Shown in pieces: positions 1-12,896 of a DNA stretch of 64,000 nt. The notes under the pieces are model-generated. The model ran no database searches and was not told the DNA's origin. It saw only the letters and a program-made list of their open reading frames with translations. The stretch lies in contig JARCOQ010000016.1 of NCBI GenBank assembly GCA_029207755.1, forward strand, positions 9,658,501 through 9,722,500. The letters are read 5' to 3'. Origin of the DNA: Chamaea fasciata (taxonomy: Eukaryota > Chordata > Aves > Passeriformes > Sylviidae). A program made the position numbers and the translations under genes. Every line of letters starts with the position of its first letter. Positions within the stretch are counted from its first letter, which is position 1.

Positions 1-1345
1 GACAGTGACCTGCAGGACTCCCAGGCACCCCCTGGCTCCAGCAGCCAGGGCTGGCTCCCATCCAGCTGGAGGCACAAAAGGAGCCTCACCCCCCAATTCC
101 TGCTTTTGATTTAAATAATCCCAATGAGGGGATAAAGCAGCCAAAACCCACTGGTTTGGGGTTTTTTTAAAAGCTTCGATTTGAAAAATAACATACATGA
201 AACGTGCAGTTTTTATTGGGGCAGGCAGGGCCACAGAGCTCGGAGCAAACCCCGTCCCTGGGACTCTGTCATGGTCCCAGCCCTGCCCTGAGGCCAGACC
301 CCTCCTCATCTCCCACCTTACACAAACTGGGAGCAGTTATTCCCTCAGTGGTGCCCTCCTGGGTGGGGACACAGGAGTGACACAGATTTCGCACCACCCT
401 GGGAGTGAAAAAATTACAGGAGGCACAAAAGTGACTCTTTTTTTGTGTGTTTAATTTGCTGTAACCCAGTGCCTGGCCACGCAGGTTTGTGGAATCAGAG
501 AGATTTCTTTATCCTGGCTGGATGTGAGGAGCAGCAAGGGCCTTTCCAGTGGAGAAAATCCCTTTTGGGAGGAGCCGGGGGATGCCACAGAGTGGGATCA
601 TTGTAGTGGGTGATGGATGCAACCCAAGGTGACAGCCTGGAGCTTGTCCAGCTGCAGGCCACAGCTGGATTGGGAATTCCAGAGTGCTTCTAACACCCTG
701 GGGGATTTTACAGTCCCAAAAGCCCAGGGATGAGTCCCTGAGGATTTCCTGGAGCCACCTCTGTCTTTCCTGGCCAAGGGCTCACCATCAGCAGCCTCCG
801 ATGTCCCCCCAGTTATTCCTGCACCTCTGCTCATCCCTGAGCAGCCAGGGGTGTCCTGACGGCTCCTCACCTGCTCCTCACGAGCTCAGTGACTCCTGGA
901 ACCACAGTGACATTGGTGTTCATTGCTGAGCTCATTTAGAGTTAATTACACGGCAAACAGACATCCCCCTAAACGAGCTTGGAAGGATCCCAATCAGGGC
1001 TGGAGCAGCCCATCAGTGAGGATGGGAGTGCAGGAATTCCTCCTGCTGCTGCTCCGACACCCCCTGCTCACTTGAAGGCCCAAATCAATAATGTCATGTG
1101 GAGTGGAGGAGTTGTGGGATTATCCCTTCCCCTGACCCAGAGATGGGGCTCCTGAGGGGGGGTTTAAAGACCTTTATTCCATTTTCAGTCTCGTGTGAAG
1201 GGTGGGACGGTGCAGATGTCACGATTCATGCCATCACAATCAGAAGCCGAATCTCCTGTACAAATTTCCCAACAAACCCATTTCCCATGGGAATGAGGCA
1301 CCAGCTCAGCTCTGAGGGAGGAGGGGAACATTAGGTGAGATGCGA

Positions 1346-1465
1346 GGCCAGGCGGGACAGGCTTGGAGCATCCTGGGACAGTGGGAGTTGTCCCTGCCCA
1401 TGGCAGAGGTGACACTGGATGAGCTTTAATGTCCCTTCCCACCTAAACCACTCCGGGACTTCCCA
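1346..1465 (-). repeat. CR1 LINE fragment
   Basis: The segment reads as the reverse complement of the common avian CR1 3' region: a 'gggacagtgg' block, then a 'cctgcccatggcagaggtgaca' type block, then 'ttaatgtcccttcccacc'. It is a truncated, diverged copy. Confidence 0.8.
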
Positions 1466-2689
1466 ATTCTCTAATTTCTTGTTTAAAATACACCTACAGC
1501 AGGCTACCAATAGTGCCACCGCATGGTTTAATCACATTTTTTTAGCCTAAAACCACACCCCTGGGGCACTTTTCCTTGGTGCAGGGCTGGGGGCTGTGCC
1601 AAAGGCACTGGGACAGCCCCGGGGTGGGACTGGGGAGCCTGGAAGGTGCAGCAGCACCCCCTGAATGAGGATGGAAAAGAAGGGGTGGAACCCCGAGGAT
1701 GAGGATGGAGAAGGAGGAGTGGAACCCCGAGGATGAGGATGGCAGGGGAGAGCTGGCAGCCCCGAGGATGCTCTCCTCTCCCAGCACTGCGGTGGGACAG
1801 CCAGGAGAAGAGGCAGGACTGGCTCTGTGCCCTAAAACAGGCCCAGCTCGTCACCTTGGAGGGCAGAGCTGGAGAATCCTCTCCTAAACCGTCCCCAAAG
1901 CAGCTGGGAATCACACAGAGCTGTTCCCAATCCCACAGCTGGGACTCATCCTCCTTCCCCTGAGTCACGGCCACGAGCTCCCCGTGGCCGTGCCCAATCT
2001 CTGTGGGAAATGGCTTTTTCCAAGCAAATCATTTACAAGTTTCCTTTTTTTTTTTTTTTTTTTTTCTAGAGGAAAAAAAAACGCCCCAGACTCCATCCAT
2101 TTAGGAGCAGGGGGTGTTTTCCTTGTTTTCCATTAAGGAATCCTGTTGCCAGGTGCAGATGGCCACATTTAGGAGTCCGTGGGGGTCTGGCATGCCTGCT
2201 GCTCATTCCGTGCACAGGTGGGGGGCAACTTTCATTTGGCTCAGCTTCAGCCAAATATCCAGTGGCCAAAGGGAGAGAAAGGTGTGGGATTGAGGGTTGG
2301 AACATCTGGAGCGGAGCCGAGCGACAGTGGGACACACAAAGTGAGGTTTGAAGGAAAAGGAAAAGGTCTCGGATGGATGGAGAGGAAAAAGGGGGTTCCA
2401 GAGGCTCCCTGGAAGCAGCAAGGAGGCTCCCAGTGTCCTTCCTTCAGGTGTTGGTGGGGTTGGGAGACAGGAGAAGACGTGGTGTCAAAGAGGGGCACGA
2501 AAGCCAGCGCTGGATCAAAGCTTGGCCTGCTGCACCCCCGGCCAAACCTCCCTCGGGAGGCAACGCAGACCCCGGAGTTTAATGTGTTAAAACCTGAATT
2601 TCAGAAGTAGCAGCAGAATCAGGCTCCCAGTTTAAGGCATAATTCTGAATTTTCAGCCCCACCAGACAGGGATGGTCCCAGTCCCTGGG

Positions 2690-2840
2690 CCAGCCTGGAG
2701 CTCTCATCCCTGGCAGTGCCCAAGGCCAGGCTGCACAGAGCTTGGAGCACCCTGGGACAGTGGAAGGTGGCCCTGCACAGCCAGGGGTGACACTGGGTGG
2801 GATTTAAGGTCCCTCCCAAGCCAAGCCACCTCAAGATCCT
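2690..2840 (-). repeat. CR1 LINE fragment
   Basis: This is a reverse-oriented CR1 3' fragment recognised by the ordered blocks 'caaggccaggctg', 'cttggagcaccctgggacagtgg' and 'ggtgacactgggtgggatttaaggtccctccc'. It is diverged and non-coding. Confidence 0.8.
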
Positions 2841-5385
2841 GTAACCCTCATTTCCCCAAGCCGTGGATGCACCAAACCAATGCTCGGGGGGCTGCTGGAG
2901 CAACAACCCCCCATTTTGGGTGAAAAACAGGCACTTTTCGGCAAAACCTGGGGTGTCGCCGGGGAGCCAGGAGCAGAACGGGAGCGCGGCAGGGCCGGCT
3001 CCAGCTGCAGGGCCCCGCCCAGCCCATCCCGCTCGTCTCTCATCATCTGGGATGCACATGCCAGAGCAACCAGCCGGGAAAGGCTGGAAAGGCTCCAGAG
3101 GGGGAGAGGGCGTGGGGCACTCAGGGCTCCCCCCCAGCCCCGGGGGCTGCAATTCCTCCTGCTCCAACAACCCGGGATTGCCCAAAACACCTCCGGCAGC
3201 GGCAGCGGGGTCTGCCTGCGGCCATCCCTCACACGCTCTGGGGGAAAAGCCCCATGAGGAACCAAAGCCTCCTGCCCATGGGGATCCCCCTCCCCGAGGG
3301 CTCTTGGCGCCTGTTCCCCGTAGGAGCAGCACGTGCTGTGTGACCCCGAGGGCCGTGTGTCCCCACCCCAAAAAGGCAGGTCCGCACTCGCCGGGGCGGC
3401 GGAAGGAGCCCGGCAGTGTCTGGAGCGGGGCTGATGACAGGAGTTTCAGGAAACCTCCTCAGGGAGCCCCAGGGACCCCAAAACAGCGTCCCCCGTGGCC
3501 TCCTGGAACCCACCAGCGTCCCACCATCCAAATGTTTGAGTGGCACAGTTTCTCTTGGCATTCCCCACTGGAGGCAGCTGGAGCAGCAGGTCCCGTCCCC
3601 ACAGCAGGCTCATCCACCTGAGGCCTGCCCCTCTTCCCAAACACATCCCAGCAACTCCTGTGCCCATGGAATCCTCATGGATAAAGTCCTGGAGCCCCTG
3701 GAGCAGGGAAGAGCCAACAGCCCTCTCTGGAGGGAGCACAGGACCACGGAGATGGTTGTCCACACCTCGGGTCTCAGCCACCGCCACACTCAGCTCCTGA
3801 GCACAGATAAAAACAGGAGAGCCCAGAAATCCAAAATGCTGGGACAGGTTTTAGGATCAGGGGGTGAATCCCTGGCAGACCCCATGTCCCTCCTGCACCA
3901 GAGTCCCCGTGGCAGTGCTGAGGGGACGGGGACAGCCTGGCACAGGGGGCCAGTGCCTGGCACAGGGGGCCCGGATGTTCTCCAGGCACTTCCTCGGGAT
4001 CTCACAGACAGGATTTGCATCCCAGTGCTGGACAGCTTTGGAGACAACTCAGTCAGGGGCTTAAATACAGGCCCCAGTGCCTGTCATCCCTGGAATTGGG
4101 ACAAGCCTTTGGGATCTGCCCTGCTGTGCCTCCCAGAGCATCCCTGTCTCTTGTGTCACCCCCACCTTCGACTCTCACGGCTGTCAGAGCTTCTGGGAGC
4201 ATCCAGAGCTGCCTGGTGGGATCTCAGGGGGGTTTCAGTGCTGGGAGTGCCCCACCCCACCCAGCAGAGAGCCAGGACACGGGGCCAGCCCCCCGCCCCC
4301 CCAGGCAGGCTCAGCCCTCAGGAACATCCCGTGGTCATTGTGAACCTCAGATCTTGGGCGTTATTAACAACACACGTGTGGGCCTGGCCTCCCCCGGGGG
4401 GCAACATCTGGGGCAGCACATCTGGGGGACATTGATCCCGGCCACCAGGGGCTGCAGCCCTCCCCCCCCCCAACCCCCCCCGGCCGGGGATGGGTCACAT
4501 CTGAGCGCTTGATGTGGAGTCATTACCATCACAGACTTCCAGCCCAATTACCCCGCAGATGAAATCAAGAGCCGTCGGCCTCATTGTTCAACATCTGGAG
4601 CGCTGCAGCCGCGAACGCTCGGCCTCGTCCCCCTCCCCGGCCGCGGTGGCTTCATCTGGATGTGGTTTCCCTCAGCCTGGCACACGGGGGACGCAGAAAA
4701 CACGCCCTGAGGACGAGCCCTGGCCCTCGGCTCTGCCCGCAGCAAGGAGGAGATGCCAATTTCCCACCCCAGCAGCTCCACCGGAGGTTTCCTCTCCCGG
4801 GCCATCCCAAGCCCAGGTGGGTCCCCACCCCAAACCTGTTCGCAGCTCCAGTTTTGCAACCAAACTGCTGCGGATCCCCCCCCCCCCCCCCCGACTGATT
4901 TCACACAAAGGTGCAATTATGCTTCGTTCGTACCCATTAACACGTCGCGGAGTTTGCTTTAGGAGGGGAATAAAAGGAATTGCATCAGAAATATTTGAGG
5001 TGCTGAAGTCAGCAGGCAGGTGTTGGGTGACTCTGCCAGCGCCAGCCCGAGCAGAAAGCTCCTAATCCCGGTGATTACAGCACATAAACACGGGGGTGGG
5101 GATGGGGCTCACACCCCGGGCAGTCCCCGGGGTCGGCTCGGCCCCGGAGCCTCACCGGGAGGTGTTGGCTGGAGGAGGAGAGGTTGATTTTCCTCAATGT
5201 CCCTCCCTTTGCTCCGCTTGAGGAGCGGCTCCACTGCAGGGTGGGCAGCAGGGATCTCCAGAGGAGCCCCAGGGCCAGCAGGGTCAGCCTTGGGCGGAGC
5301 GGGGATGGCCCTGGGTGCTGCAGGAGCATCATCCCCTGGGCAGTTCTGGTGTCTTCACGGTGTTTGCATGGCCTGAAAGACGGCC

Positions 5386-5585
5386 ATCCATCCATCCCCT
5401 CATCCATCCATCCATCCATCCATCCATCCCCTCATCCATCCCTCATCCATCCCCTCATCCATCCATCCATCCATCCATCCATCCATCCCTCATCCATCCA
5501 TCCATCCATCCCCTCATCCATCCCTCATCCATCCATCCATCCATCCATCCTTCCATCCATCCATCCCTCCATCCCTCCCTCCCCT
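5386..5585. repeat. (TCCA)n microsatellite
   Basis: About 200 bp of tandem CATC/TCCA tetranucleotides with regular CCCT interruptions. The reading frames across it encode only HPSI or DGWM repeats and are not coding. Confidence 0.95.
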
Positions 5586-5589
5586 CAGC

Positions 5590-8270
5590 ACAGCCCCAGC
5601 AGGGACAAGCAGTGCCCTGGAGGCAGGCACCGAGCAGCAGAAGGAATTTGGGTTTCTTTTTCCCCCCCTCCGAACCCATCTGTCCTTAATTTCTTTGGGG
5701 GTTTCACTCCAAATTCTTCAGATTCTGCAGCAAATGCTTTGCAGTCCTCGGCCCCTCCGCGGCTGCCCAGCTCGGGGCTGCCTGCAACCGGAGCAGAGGG
5801 AAGGGAAAATCCCAACCCTGCACATTCCCAACAATAACCCGTGTCCAGGGATTGTTTGTTGATCCATGGGAATTTTTTGTTTGTTTGGTTGGTTTTTCTT
5901 GGCTGGTTATCTGCCGGTCCATCCCCCTCGCTGTTCCGGGGGCTGTGCCAGCCCGTCCCTCCGTGCCGCAGCAGGGGACAATGGATTTGGTGACAGGGGA
6001 CACCAGACCCTGTTCCAGCCCACATCTCCCCGTGGCTGCATCCTGGTTTGCCAACTGCTGCATCGAATCCTGCCCGGAGGCTCTCCCTTCCCTCCTGGGG
6101 CAGATGCCGCCTTGCCAGAGCCCTGCTGGGAGGTGTTTCCATTTCCTCTTATCATTTGTAGCAACAAATCCCTCGTTTTGCCCTTATTTTGCAAATTACG
6201 AGGCGGTGGCTCCGAACTACACGCGGGTATCTGGGGTCTGGGGAGAGCAGCCGGCCCCGCGGTGCGATGTGCCCTGCAGTCGCTGCTAATTAGCCGCTAA
6301 TTTTACGGGCTGCTTTATGGTTTGCAGTCACTGAAGCTTGCTCGTGGGCTGGAGCTCTCCCGGGGAGAGCCGGGCGGGTGGAGCAGGACCCCGGCGCCAG
6401 CGGAGTGATTTCCCCAGGATGCCGGGAACAGCCTGGGAAGCATCGGGAGGAGCTCAGAGCCTGGCCCAGGCTGAGCTCAGGTGGTCACTGCTGGCTTTGT
6501 TTGCTCCCAACTTCCCCGGGATCCAAAATATCCCACCCCACCATCCTGCTGTCCCAAAAGCGTAAACTCAGCCCCTGCACGACCCCGGATGGAAACAATC
6601 TTGCCCCGACAGTGACGAACCCACGCACAGGTTCAACTTGAGCCAAATTTTGAGGATTTAAACTGTGCCTTAGATTAACAAGAGAGCACAATTCCTCCCC
6701 GGAGCTTTGGTCCAAGCCCCGGGTTTGATAAGCATCAGGACACGGGCGCTGGCCTCAAAGGGAGAAATTAAACAAATACCTCACATATTTGGGCGACTCA
6801 CACACGTGAGCAGCTGCGATTGAAGACAGGATCCGTCTCGCCCTGATCCTTCTCTCCCCTCGGCGGGTATTGGCAAATCCCAGCCCCGCCTTGTTCCCGT
6901 TTAATCCCCGCCTGGCACCGCCCAGGCTCGGCTTGGAAAGGCTCTGCCCGGTTCCTTCAGCCCCTGACCCCTCCCCGGCCCCCACAAACTGCCCCTTTCC
7001 AGTCCGAATTCCCGGGAAAGGAGCACAGCCCCGCAGTTCTGTCCCAGCACCCGGGGGGAGCTCATCAGGACAGTGTGTGTCAGCATCCCACACCTGGACA
7101 CACGGACAGACAGACAGACATGGGATGTGCTGCCACAGGCAGCATCTCCTGCCTGGGTTACATCCCTGCCAGAACCTCGGTGCCTCACCCATCGGAGCCA
7201 GCAGCTCAAATTAATCCGAGATTAACTAATTTGGAGCCTGGCTTTGCATGGGATGCCTGCGAGATTGGGTTAGAGGCAGGGAAGTCGATTTCCAGCAGAG
7301 CTGGCAGCGACAGCCCCGGCCATAAAATCCCAAGACGTCAGAGGGGGAACAAAGATAGACTGTGATGCAGAAAAGATGCTCAAATTTAAAATAATCTGGG
7401 AGGAACGAGCGCAGCCCTGCAGACACACATGGCCCCAGCATCGCTCCCGAGAGCAGCTTTTCCTCTTTAAATAAACTGCACCACTCATTCCCTCCCCGGG
7501 GGTTTTCAAGGCTTTATTTTCCACCTAATAATGACGCAGTTTCAAACCCTCGTCCCCTCCCAGGTGCTCTGGGAAGCTCCCACCTCATCCCAAACATAAC
7601 TCGGAGGTGACCTCTGAGCACCCAGAGCCAGAGCCCGCGGTGCCGGAGCAAATGTAGGAATTCTTGGCAGTCTTCCCACAGCTCCCCTCCTCCTGAAATG
7701 AAGGGATCGAGCCACAACAACGCCTGCATCTGAATTAAAACGAGCTCTATTTACTGGTCATGCTAATTGAATTAGATGAACTCCAGGCTGGAGGATAAGC
7801 AGAACCTGCCCTCACGGTTCCTGGGTTTACTCTCATTTTTTACTGTTTTACAAACGCTCAAAGTGGGACTTTGGAGCAGAGGAATTTGGTCCTGGGCAGT
7901 TTTCATCCTGCCCTAGCGAGGCTGGGTGGGAATTCGATGGGAATTTGGGGATTGTGGTGTGGAAGGGGTGGTGGATCCAATGCTAAGGCTGTGTTTCCTC
8001 CTCTGGAGCTAGGGTGCAGAGCCCCATGGCAGTGCCAGGCTGTGGTGGCAGTGCCCGGGGTGACACCAGTGTCACAAAGTGTCACAGAGGGGTGGGAGCA
8101 GCTTCTCCCCCCATCCCAAACCCCATATCTCTGTAGGGCAGGACCAGCCTCACCCCGTGGCTGCTGCAGGATCCCTTCCCCCGGTGCCATCCCAAAGGGC
8201 ACAGCACCCACCCGAAATCCGGGGCACCCAAGGGCTCCCTGAAGGGCCAGGACAGAGGTGTGGGTGGGGA
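5590..8270. other. Intergenic, no gene seen
   Basis: No exon can be supported. AT-rich, low-repeat patches with TAATTA-like motifs occur near 6285-6320, 6650-6830 and 7200-7480. They are the kind of sequence seen in distal regulatory elements, but nothing here proves it. Confidence 0.4.
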
Positions 8271-8280
8271 AGGAGAGCAC

Positions 8281-8765
8281 CCCACAGCCCCCAACGTCGT
8301 CAAGACAAACTTAATTCGAAAAATCCGGGCAGGAAGCTTCAATAAGCCCAGAGGAGTCACACTCCCCGTATCCAAGCGCACAAAAGCTGGACATGTAAGA
8401 CACGAAGAAAACGCTGTCGGGGCAGGCCAGTGCCAGCCAGCAAATCTGTAACAGTGGGAACATGAAATATTAATCACCGGTGCATAAAACAATAGGGAAA
8501 AGCTGCCTTTTGGGGCAGCCATCCATCCTCACTCAGCAGGGAACATCAAGAGACACTAATGCCATACAGGTTCTGCTTAAATATTTGCCTGCCCTAATGG
8601 TCACGCAAGAAGCATTCGCTTTGAAGTTGAAAATAGACTGTAAATGTCTTTTGTGTGAGATGAAACATGATAAGACATGAAACCAGGAGGCTAAACTGTA
8701 GTTAATCACGGCGGCTTTACAAGCAACAAATCATTACCGCAGACAGTCGAGTGGATCGTTTGAAA
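8281..8765. promoter_or_regulatory. Candidate conserved non-coding element
   Basis: About 480 bp of non-repetitive, moderately AT-rich sequence sits between GC-rich, repeat-bearing flanks. It contains ATTAAT, GATAAG-type and TAATC-type motifs and no extended open frame. The composition change is visible; a regulatory role is inference and needs cross-species alignment. Confidence 0.25.
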
Positions 8766-8829
8766 GAGCAGCCACGTGGGGAGAGAGCCTCGCCCTCCAC
8801 CGCGGGGGTTTTGGGGTGGTGGCACATTT

Positions 8830-9415
8830 GGGGTGGCCACGGGGCTGGCTGGGTGCTCACAGGGCTGGGATGATGGTGGTGAAGGGCTGGGATGGTGCTG
8901 GGAGCACTGGACTGATGCTCACAAGGCTGGGATGATGCTGACACAGGGCTGGACCAGGGCTGGGAAGGCTGAAGTGGTGCTGGCAGGGCTAGACTGGTGC
9001 TGACAGGGCTGGATTGATGTTCTCAGGGCTGGATTGATGTTCTCAGGGCTTAACTGCTTAACTGGCAGAGCTGGATTGATGCTCTCAGGTCTGGACTGAT
9101 GCTGGCACAAGTCTGACCTGGTGCTCCCAGGGCCAGGCTGACGCTGCCACAGAGCTGGACTGATGCTGGCAGAGCTGGACTAGTGCTGGCAGAGTTGGAT
9201 TGATGCTGGCAGGGCTGGACTGGTGCTGGCAAAAGCCTGACCTCGCTGCTCCCAGGGCCAGGCTGATGCTGCCACAGGGCTGGACTGATGCTGGCAGAGC
9301 TGGACTGGTGCTGGCAGAGTTGGATTGATGCTGGCAGGGCTGGACTGGTGCTGGCACAAGTCTGGCCTGGTTCTCCCAGGGCCAGGCTGATGCTAGCCCG
9401 GGGCTGGAGTGAGCC
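8830..9415. repeat. Irregular minisatellite with ~124-bp higher-order unit
   Basis: Tandem variants of an 18-20 bp unit like GCTGGACTGATGCTGGCAGA fill about 580 bp. In the second half a higher-order register of about 124-125 bp is visible, with the 'ctgacctgg..ctcccagggccaggctga' block recurring near 9113, 9237 and 9362. Both strands are open in some frames but this is repeat translation, not a gene. Confidence 0.9.
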
Positions 9416-9419
9416 TGGA

Positions 9420-11270
9420 ACGTCTCTCCTGGTGATGTGGTTTGGGGTCACTCAGCTCCACGCTGGAGCAGGGCAAGGCAGCAGAGCTGGGACATTCCCA
9501 GTTCTATCATTCAATTTAAAAAGCCTTCTCCACAACCTCATATCAAACACAGTGTTTTCCTACAGATCATCACCTGTCAGCACAGAAAGTCTAAAATCCT
9601 CGGTAACCAAAGTCCCAGCATCGGTCACCACTGAGCCACGTCCTCAAGGGCCACATCCACATGTTCCTGAACTTTTCCAGGGCTTTATAACCCCTTCCAC
9701 AAAAATATTTTTTCCTCTGATCCCATGCAAACCTCCCCTGTGCTGCCCTGGTGCAGGGACACACCTGGGACAGGTATTTCCCACATCAAAAAGGAAGCTC
9801 GTGATTACTGGCGATGCTCACTTGGGAGCAGGAGATAAAACCCCAAAGCGAGTGTCTAAGTATGACTGATTAACAACTAAACCCTCACTAATTGCCTTAA
9901 AAAGTCAGATCTCAACAGCCAGGGTAGGGGAAAAAAAAAAGGGATTAAAATTTTCCTTGGGCTAAACATTTTTCCGGCGTGCTCAGACTCGCTCTGGGTG
10001 TCTCCAGTCATTACCTCCCGAATTAACACACACCACAAACCCAAAACCAATCTCCCCACCTTGTGGCTCGGGGAGGTTCTGTCAGATTAACCAGATTTGG
10101 GGAATGGGATCAGCCAGCGGCAGCCAGAGGCGGGATTTGGGATAAGGAGATCGATAAAAATTGATGGATAATAGTGCCAATAATCTGTGCTGTTATTGGA
10201 ATGGAATAAGCCTCGGGTTTTCTCCAGGTGCAGCTGCAGGTGCTGGGGGACAGGTGAGGTCTGGCATGGAGCAGGTGAGGTGATGGAGGCTCCTCTCCTC
10301 CTGCCAACCCCATGTCACCTGAAAGTCATCATGGGGCAGAATTATTTTTAAATTTCCATCCCTTTATTTCCTGTAATTAACACAAAACCTGCGATTTCAC
10401 AGCCCCAAAAAGACCCCAAATAATCCCTTTGAAGCAAACTGATGCCAAAGGCCACCAAAGGGATGGGGCCTGGCACAGCCTGGGATGAAGGCTTGGGAAT
10501 GATGGTGCCAGAGCATCCCAAATCAGGCTGTGCTCCCTGTCCCCAGGGATCTGTAACTCCCAAAAGTGCTGCTTTGGAGTCTTGAGCTTTTGGAGTGGGG
10601 AAAAAAAACCCTGTGGATCAAAGGATAAAATTAAATAAACCCGCACAAAAACAAAAGCAGCCATCCCTGTGATGCTGGGCAGCCCCTGGAAACACGAGTG
10701 AGAATTCCAGGGGTGCGGGAGGAGCAGCCAGGCACCGGCTCCGAGGAGCAACGGTAATTAGAGCTTCCGAGTGCCTCCAGGTCATTTTCCTTTTCCTCGG
10801 ATAACATAATTTCTATAGGGCTTGTTGTCTTATTAGAGAATTAATCTAAATCTTGGCGGGCTCTGGCTGCTTTGCCGGCGGCTGGAGCCATCCCGGGGAG
10901 GGTCAGGGGCAGGTCCCACAGCGTGGCATGTGGGGGGGAGAGAAAAAAAAAAATGACAAAACTCAAAAGGGAGGTCAGCTGGAGGCTACGGGAGGAGGAA
11001 ATGAACGATTTCTTAAACAATCAGGGAAGTTTGTGTCAGCCTGGAGACGTAATTTGATTTGTGTCGTTAAAGCCGGGCTGGGGCGGCTGCTCCCGACTAA
11101 GCAAAATCCTCTCGTTAAGGCAGAATCGTCATTAGTGGGATAATTAAATGAGGAGGAATGGCAGAGGGGGAATGCCCGGGCCATGGAGGGAGGGAGGGAA
11201 AAGCAGAATTCCAAGTGGTCGGGGGGTCCGGGGAGGGACCGTGTGGTGCCCCCGGCTGAGGGTGCTCGGG
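9420..11270. other. Intergenic, no gene seen
   Basis: No supported exon. The segment 10745-11150 is AT-rich, low-repeat sequence with several TAATTA/ATTAAT motifs and could be a regulatory element. The rest is unremarkable unique sequence with short A-runs. Confidence 0.4.
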
Positions 11271-11272
11271 GA

Positions 11273-11478
11273 GATGGGATGGGATCCATGGGATGGGATC
11301 CGTGGGATGGGATCCATGGGATGGGATCCATGGGATGGGATCCGTGGGATGGGATCCGTGGGATGGGATGGGATCCATGGGATGGAATCCGATGGGATGG
11401 GATCCATGGGATAGAATGGGATCCATGGGATGGAATCCGATGAGATGGGATCCATGGGATGGGATGGGATCCATCCTG
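11273..11478. repeat. 14-bp GGATCC-rich minisatellite
   Basis: Tandem copies of a 14-bp unit, GATGGGATCCATGG or its GTGG variant, with occasional 5-bp GGGAT slips. The array is densely packed with GGATCC and CCATGG palindromes. Open frames on both strands give GMGSMGWD or IPSHGSHP repeats and are artefacts. Confidence 0.95.
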
Positions 11479-11479
11479 T

Positions 11480-12036
11480 GGGATTGCATCCTGAATCCTC
11501 AGCACCAGGCACTGCCTGGAGCTCTCCACCCTCACGTCTTTAATATTCCTGCTAAAATCCCATCTCCAGCCAGATTTCCATGAAAACGTCCCACCCCTAC
11601 TTAATCCATCCCCGGGGGTTTGGCTCCGGGGATATTTCCTTGTTGCTGCAGGGGTGGGATCCCACAGGAGCATCCTCTTCCTTCCCTTCCCTCCCTGGAA
11701 GCGTTAGGAAAGGCTCTTGCACCCTCCCGTGCCCGCATCCACAAACTGCAAGGCAGCGAGGAATTCCAGCTGGATCCGCTGTGGCACAGGCTGCAGGAAC
11801 AGAGAAATCCCAGCTGGATCCCCTCTGGTTGCTGGGCAGGGCTGGAATGGAGAAATCCCGGCTGGATTTCCCCCCTGGCACACGCTGCCCACCACAGGGA
11901 GGACACTCTGCCATCCCCTCGCCGCTGGCACTGCCTAGGTTTCCTCCCACGGCAGCATCTCAGGGGAAACCACTCCAAAAATCCCTTCCTTCCACACTTG
12001 CAGGGCTCCCGTGGATGTCACTTGACCTGGGAGAAT
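11480..12036. other. Intergenic, no gene seen
   Basis: Unique sequence with a few loosely similar 'aatcccagctggatcc' segments around 11760-11870. No exon is supported. Confidence 0.5.
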
Positions 12037-12255
12037 CCAGGAATGGTTTGGGTTGGGAGGGACCTTAAAGCCCATCCAGTGCCACCCCTGCCAGGGCAAG
12101 GATACCTCCCACCATCCCAGGGTGCTCCAAGCCCTGTCCAACCTGGGACACTGCCAGGCATCCAGGGGCAGCCACAGCTCCTCTGGGCACCCTGTGCCAG
12201 GGCCTGCTCACCCTCACAGGGAAGAATTTTCCCTTAATATCCTAAATTCCAAGGA
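12037..12255 (+). repeat. CR1 LINE fragment
   Basis: A good-quality CR1 3' fragment. The order 'gaatggtttgggttgggagggaccttaaa', 'ccatccagtgccacccctgcc', 'ctccaagccctgtccaacct', 'ggcagccacagctcctctgggcaccctg' is typical of bird CR1 copies. Confidence 0.95.
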
Positions 12256-12890
12256 TTAATCAGTCAACAGGCAGATTGGACCTTCAGACTGGAAACCTGG
12301 TGAATAATTAGAGCTGGAGGTTGACCCGAGGTGAGGGCAGTGGGGGGAGAGCTGGCACTGGCTCCTGATTCCAGAGGGGACTTCAACCCCTTGGAGAAGG
12401 GAACTGGAGTCTGGCAAAGCCCAGCTCAAACCTCCAGGCTCCAGGGATCTGGGATCCAGCTCCAGTGGGGTCAAGATCCCGTGTGAGGCTGAGGGTTGTG
12501 GCTTCCAGTCCTGCAGACAGCTTTGTGTGGGGAAGTTCTGCTGTGAAACTCAGCTGCCTGTGCCCAAAAAACCCTGAGAGCCCACGAAGTACCCGGAACA
12601 CAACTGGAACGAGCTAAACCCAGTTTCATTTGGGAAAAAGTGCTCAGTGGAGTGAAGAGGAAACCTTCCCAGTGGAGCTTTGGCTCTGGGAATGCCCAGA
12701 GGCCTCCAATGCATCAGCAACTCCCTTTCCCATTGAAAACCTGGGGAAATGGGAAGAGATTCCAGGTAAAACCCCACACCTCCCACCCCCACAGGCTCCC
12801 CATGCCTGCAGTCAGGGAGCAGAGCAGGAACCCACAGCACTGGGATGAAATTCCCGGCGTGTTGAACACTCCAACACAGTGAATCAGTGC

Positions 12891-12896
12891 TTTATT
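12891..12896 (-). terminator. MSRB1: Poly(A) signal of MSRB1
   Basis: AATAAA on the minus strand, about 950 bp downstream of the MSRB1 stop codon. It is the first canonical signal after the SECIS candidate and therefore the likely end of the MSRB1 transcript. Confidence 0.6.

Larger units (their letters stand above)
1..5380. other. Gene-poor intergenic region
   Basis: I see no coding exon here. Open frames are short, overlap on both strands and lack convincing splice sites. The stretch holds two minus-oriented CR1 fragments (listed separately), a T-run at about 2047-2065, and an AATAAA on the minus strand at 212-217 that could end an unseen minus transcript. In the human order the next gene on this side of MSRB1 is HS3ST6, but no sulfotransferase motif is visible, so that gene, if present, lies outside the window. 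Confidence 0.6.

Noticed and set aside
212..217. A minus-strand AATAAA suggesting the 3' end of a gene
   Set aside because: No coding exon on the minus strand within the next 12 kb supports a transcript. A single hexamer is not evidence.
11144..11512. IPSHGSHP / WDPWDGIRG repeat proteins
   Set aside because: Both strands are open only because of the 14-bp tandem array.
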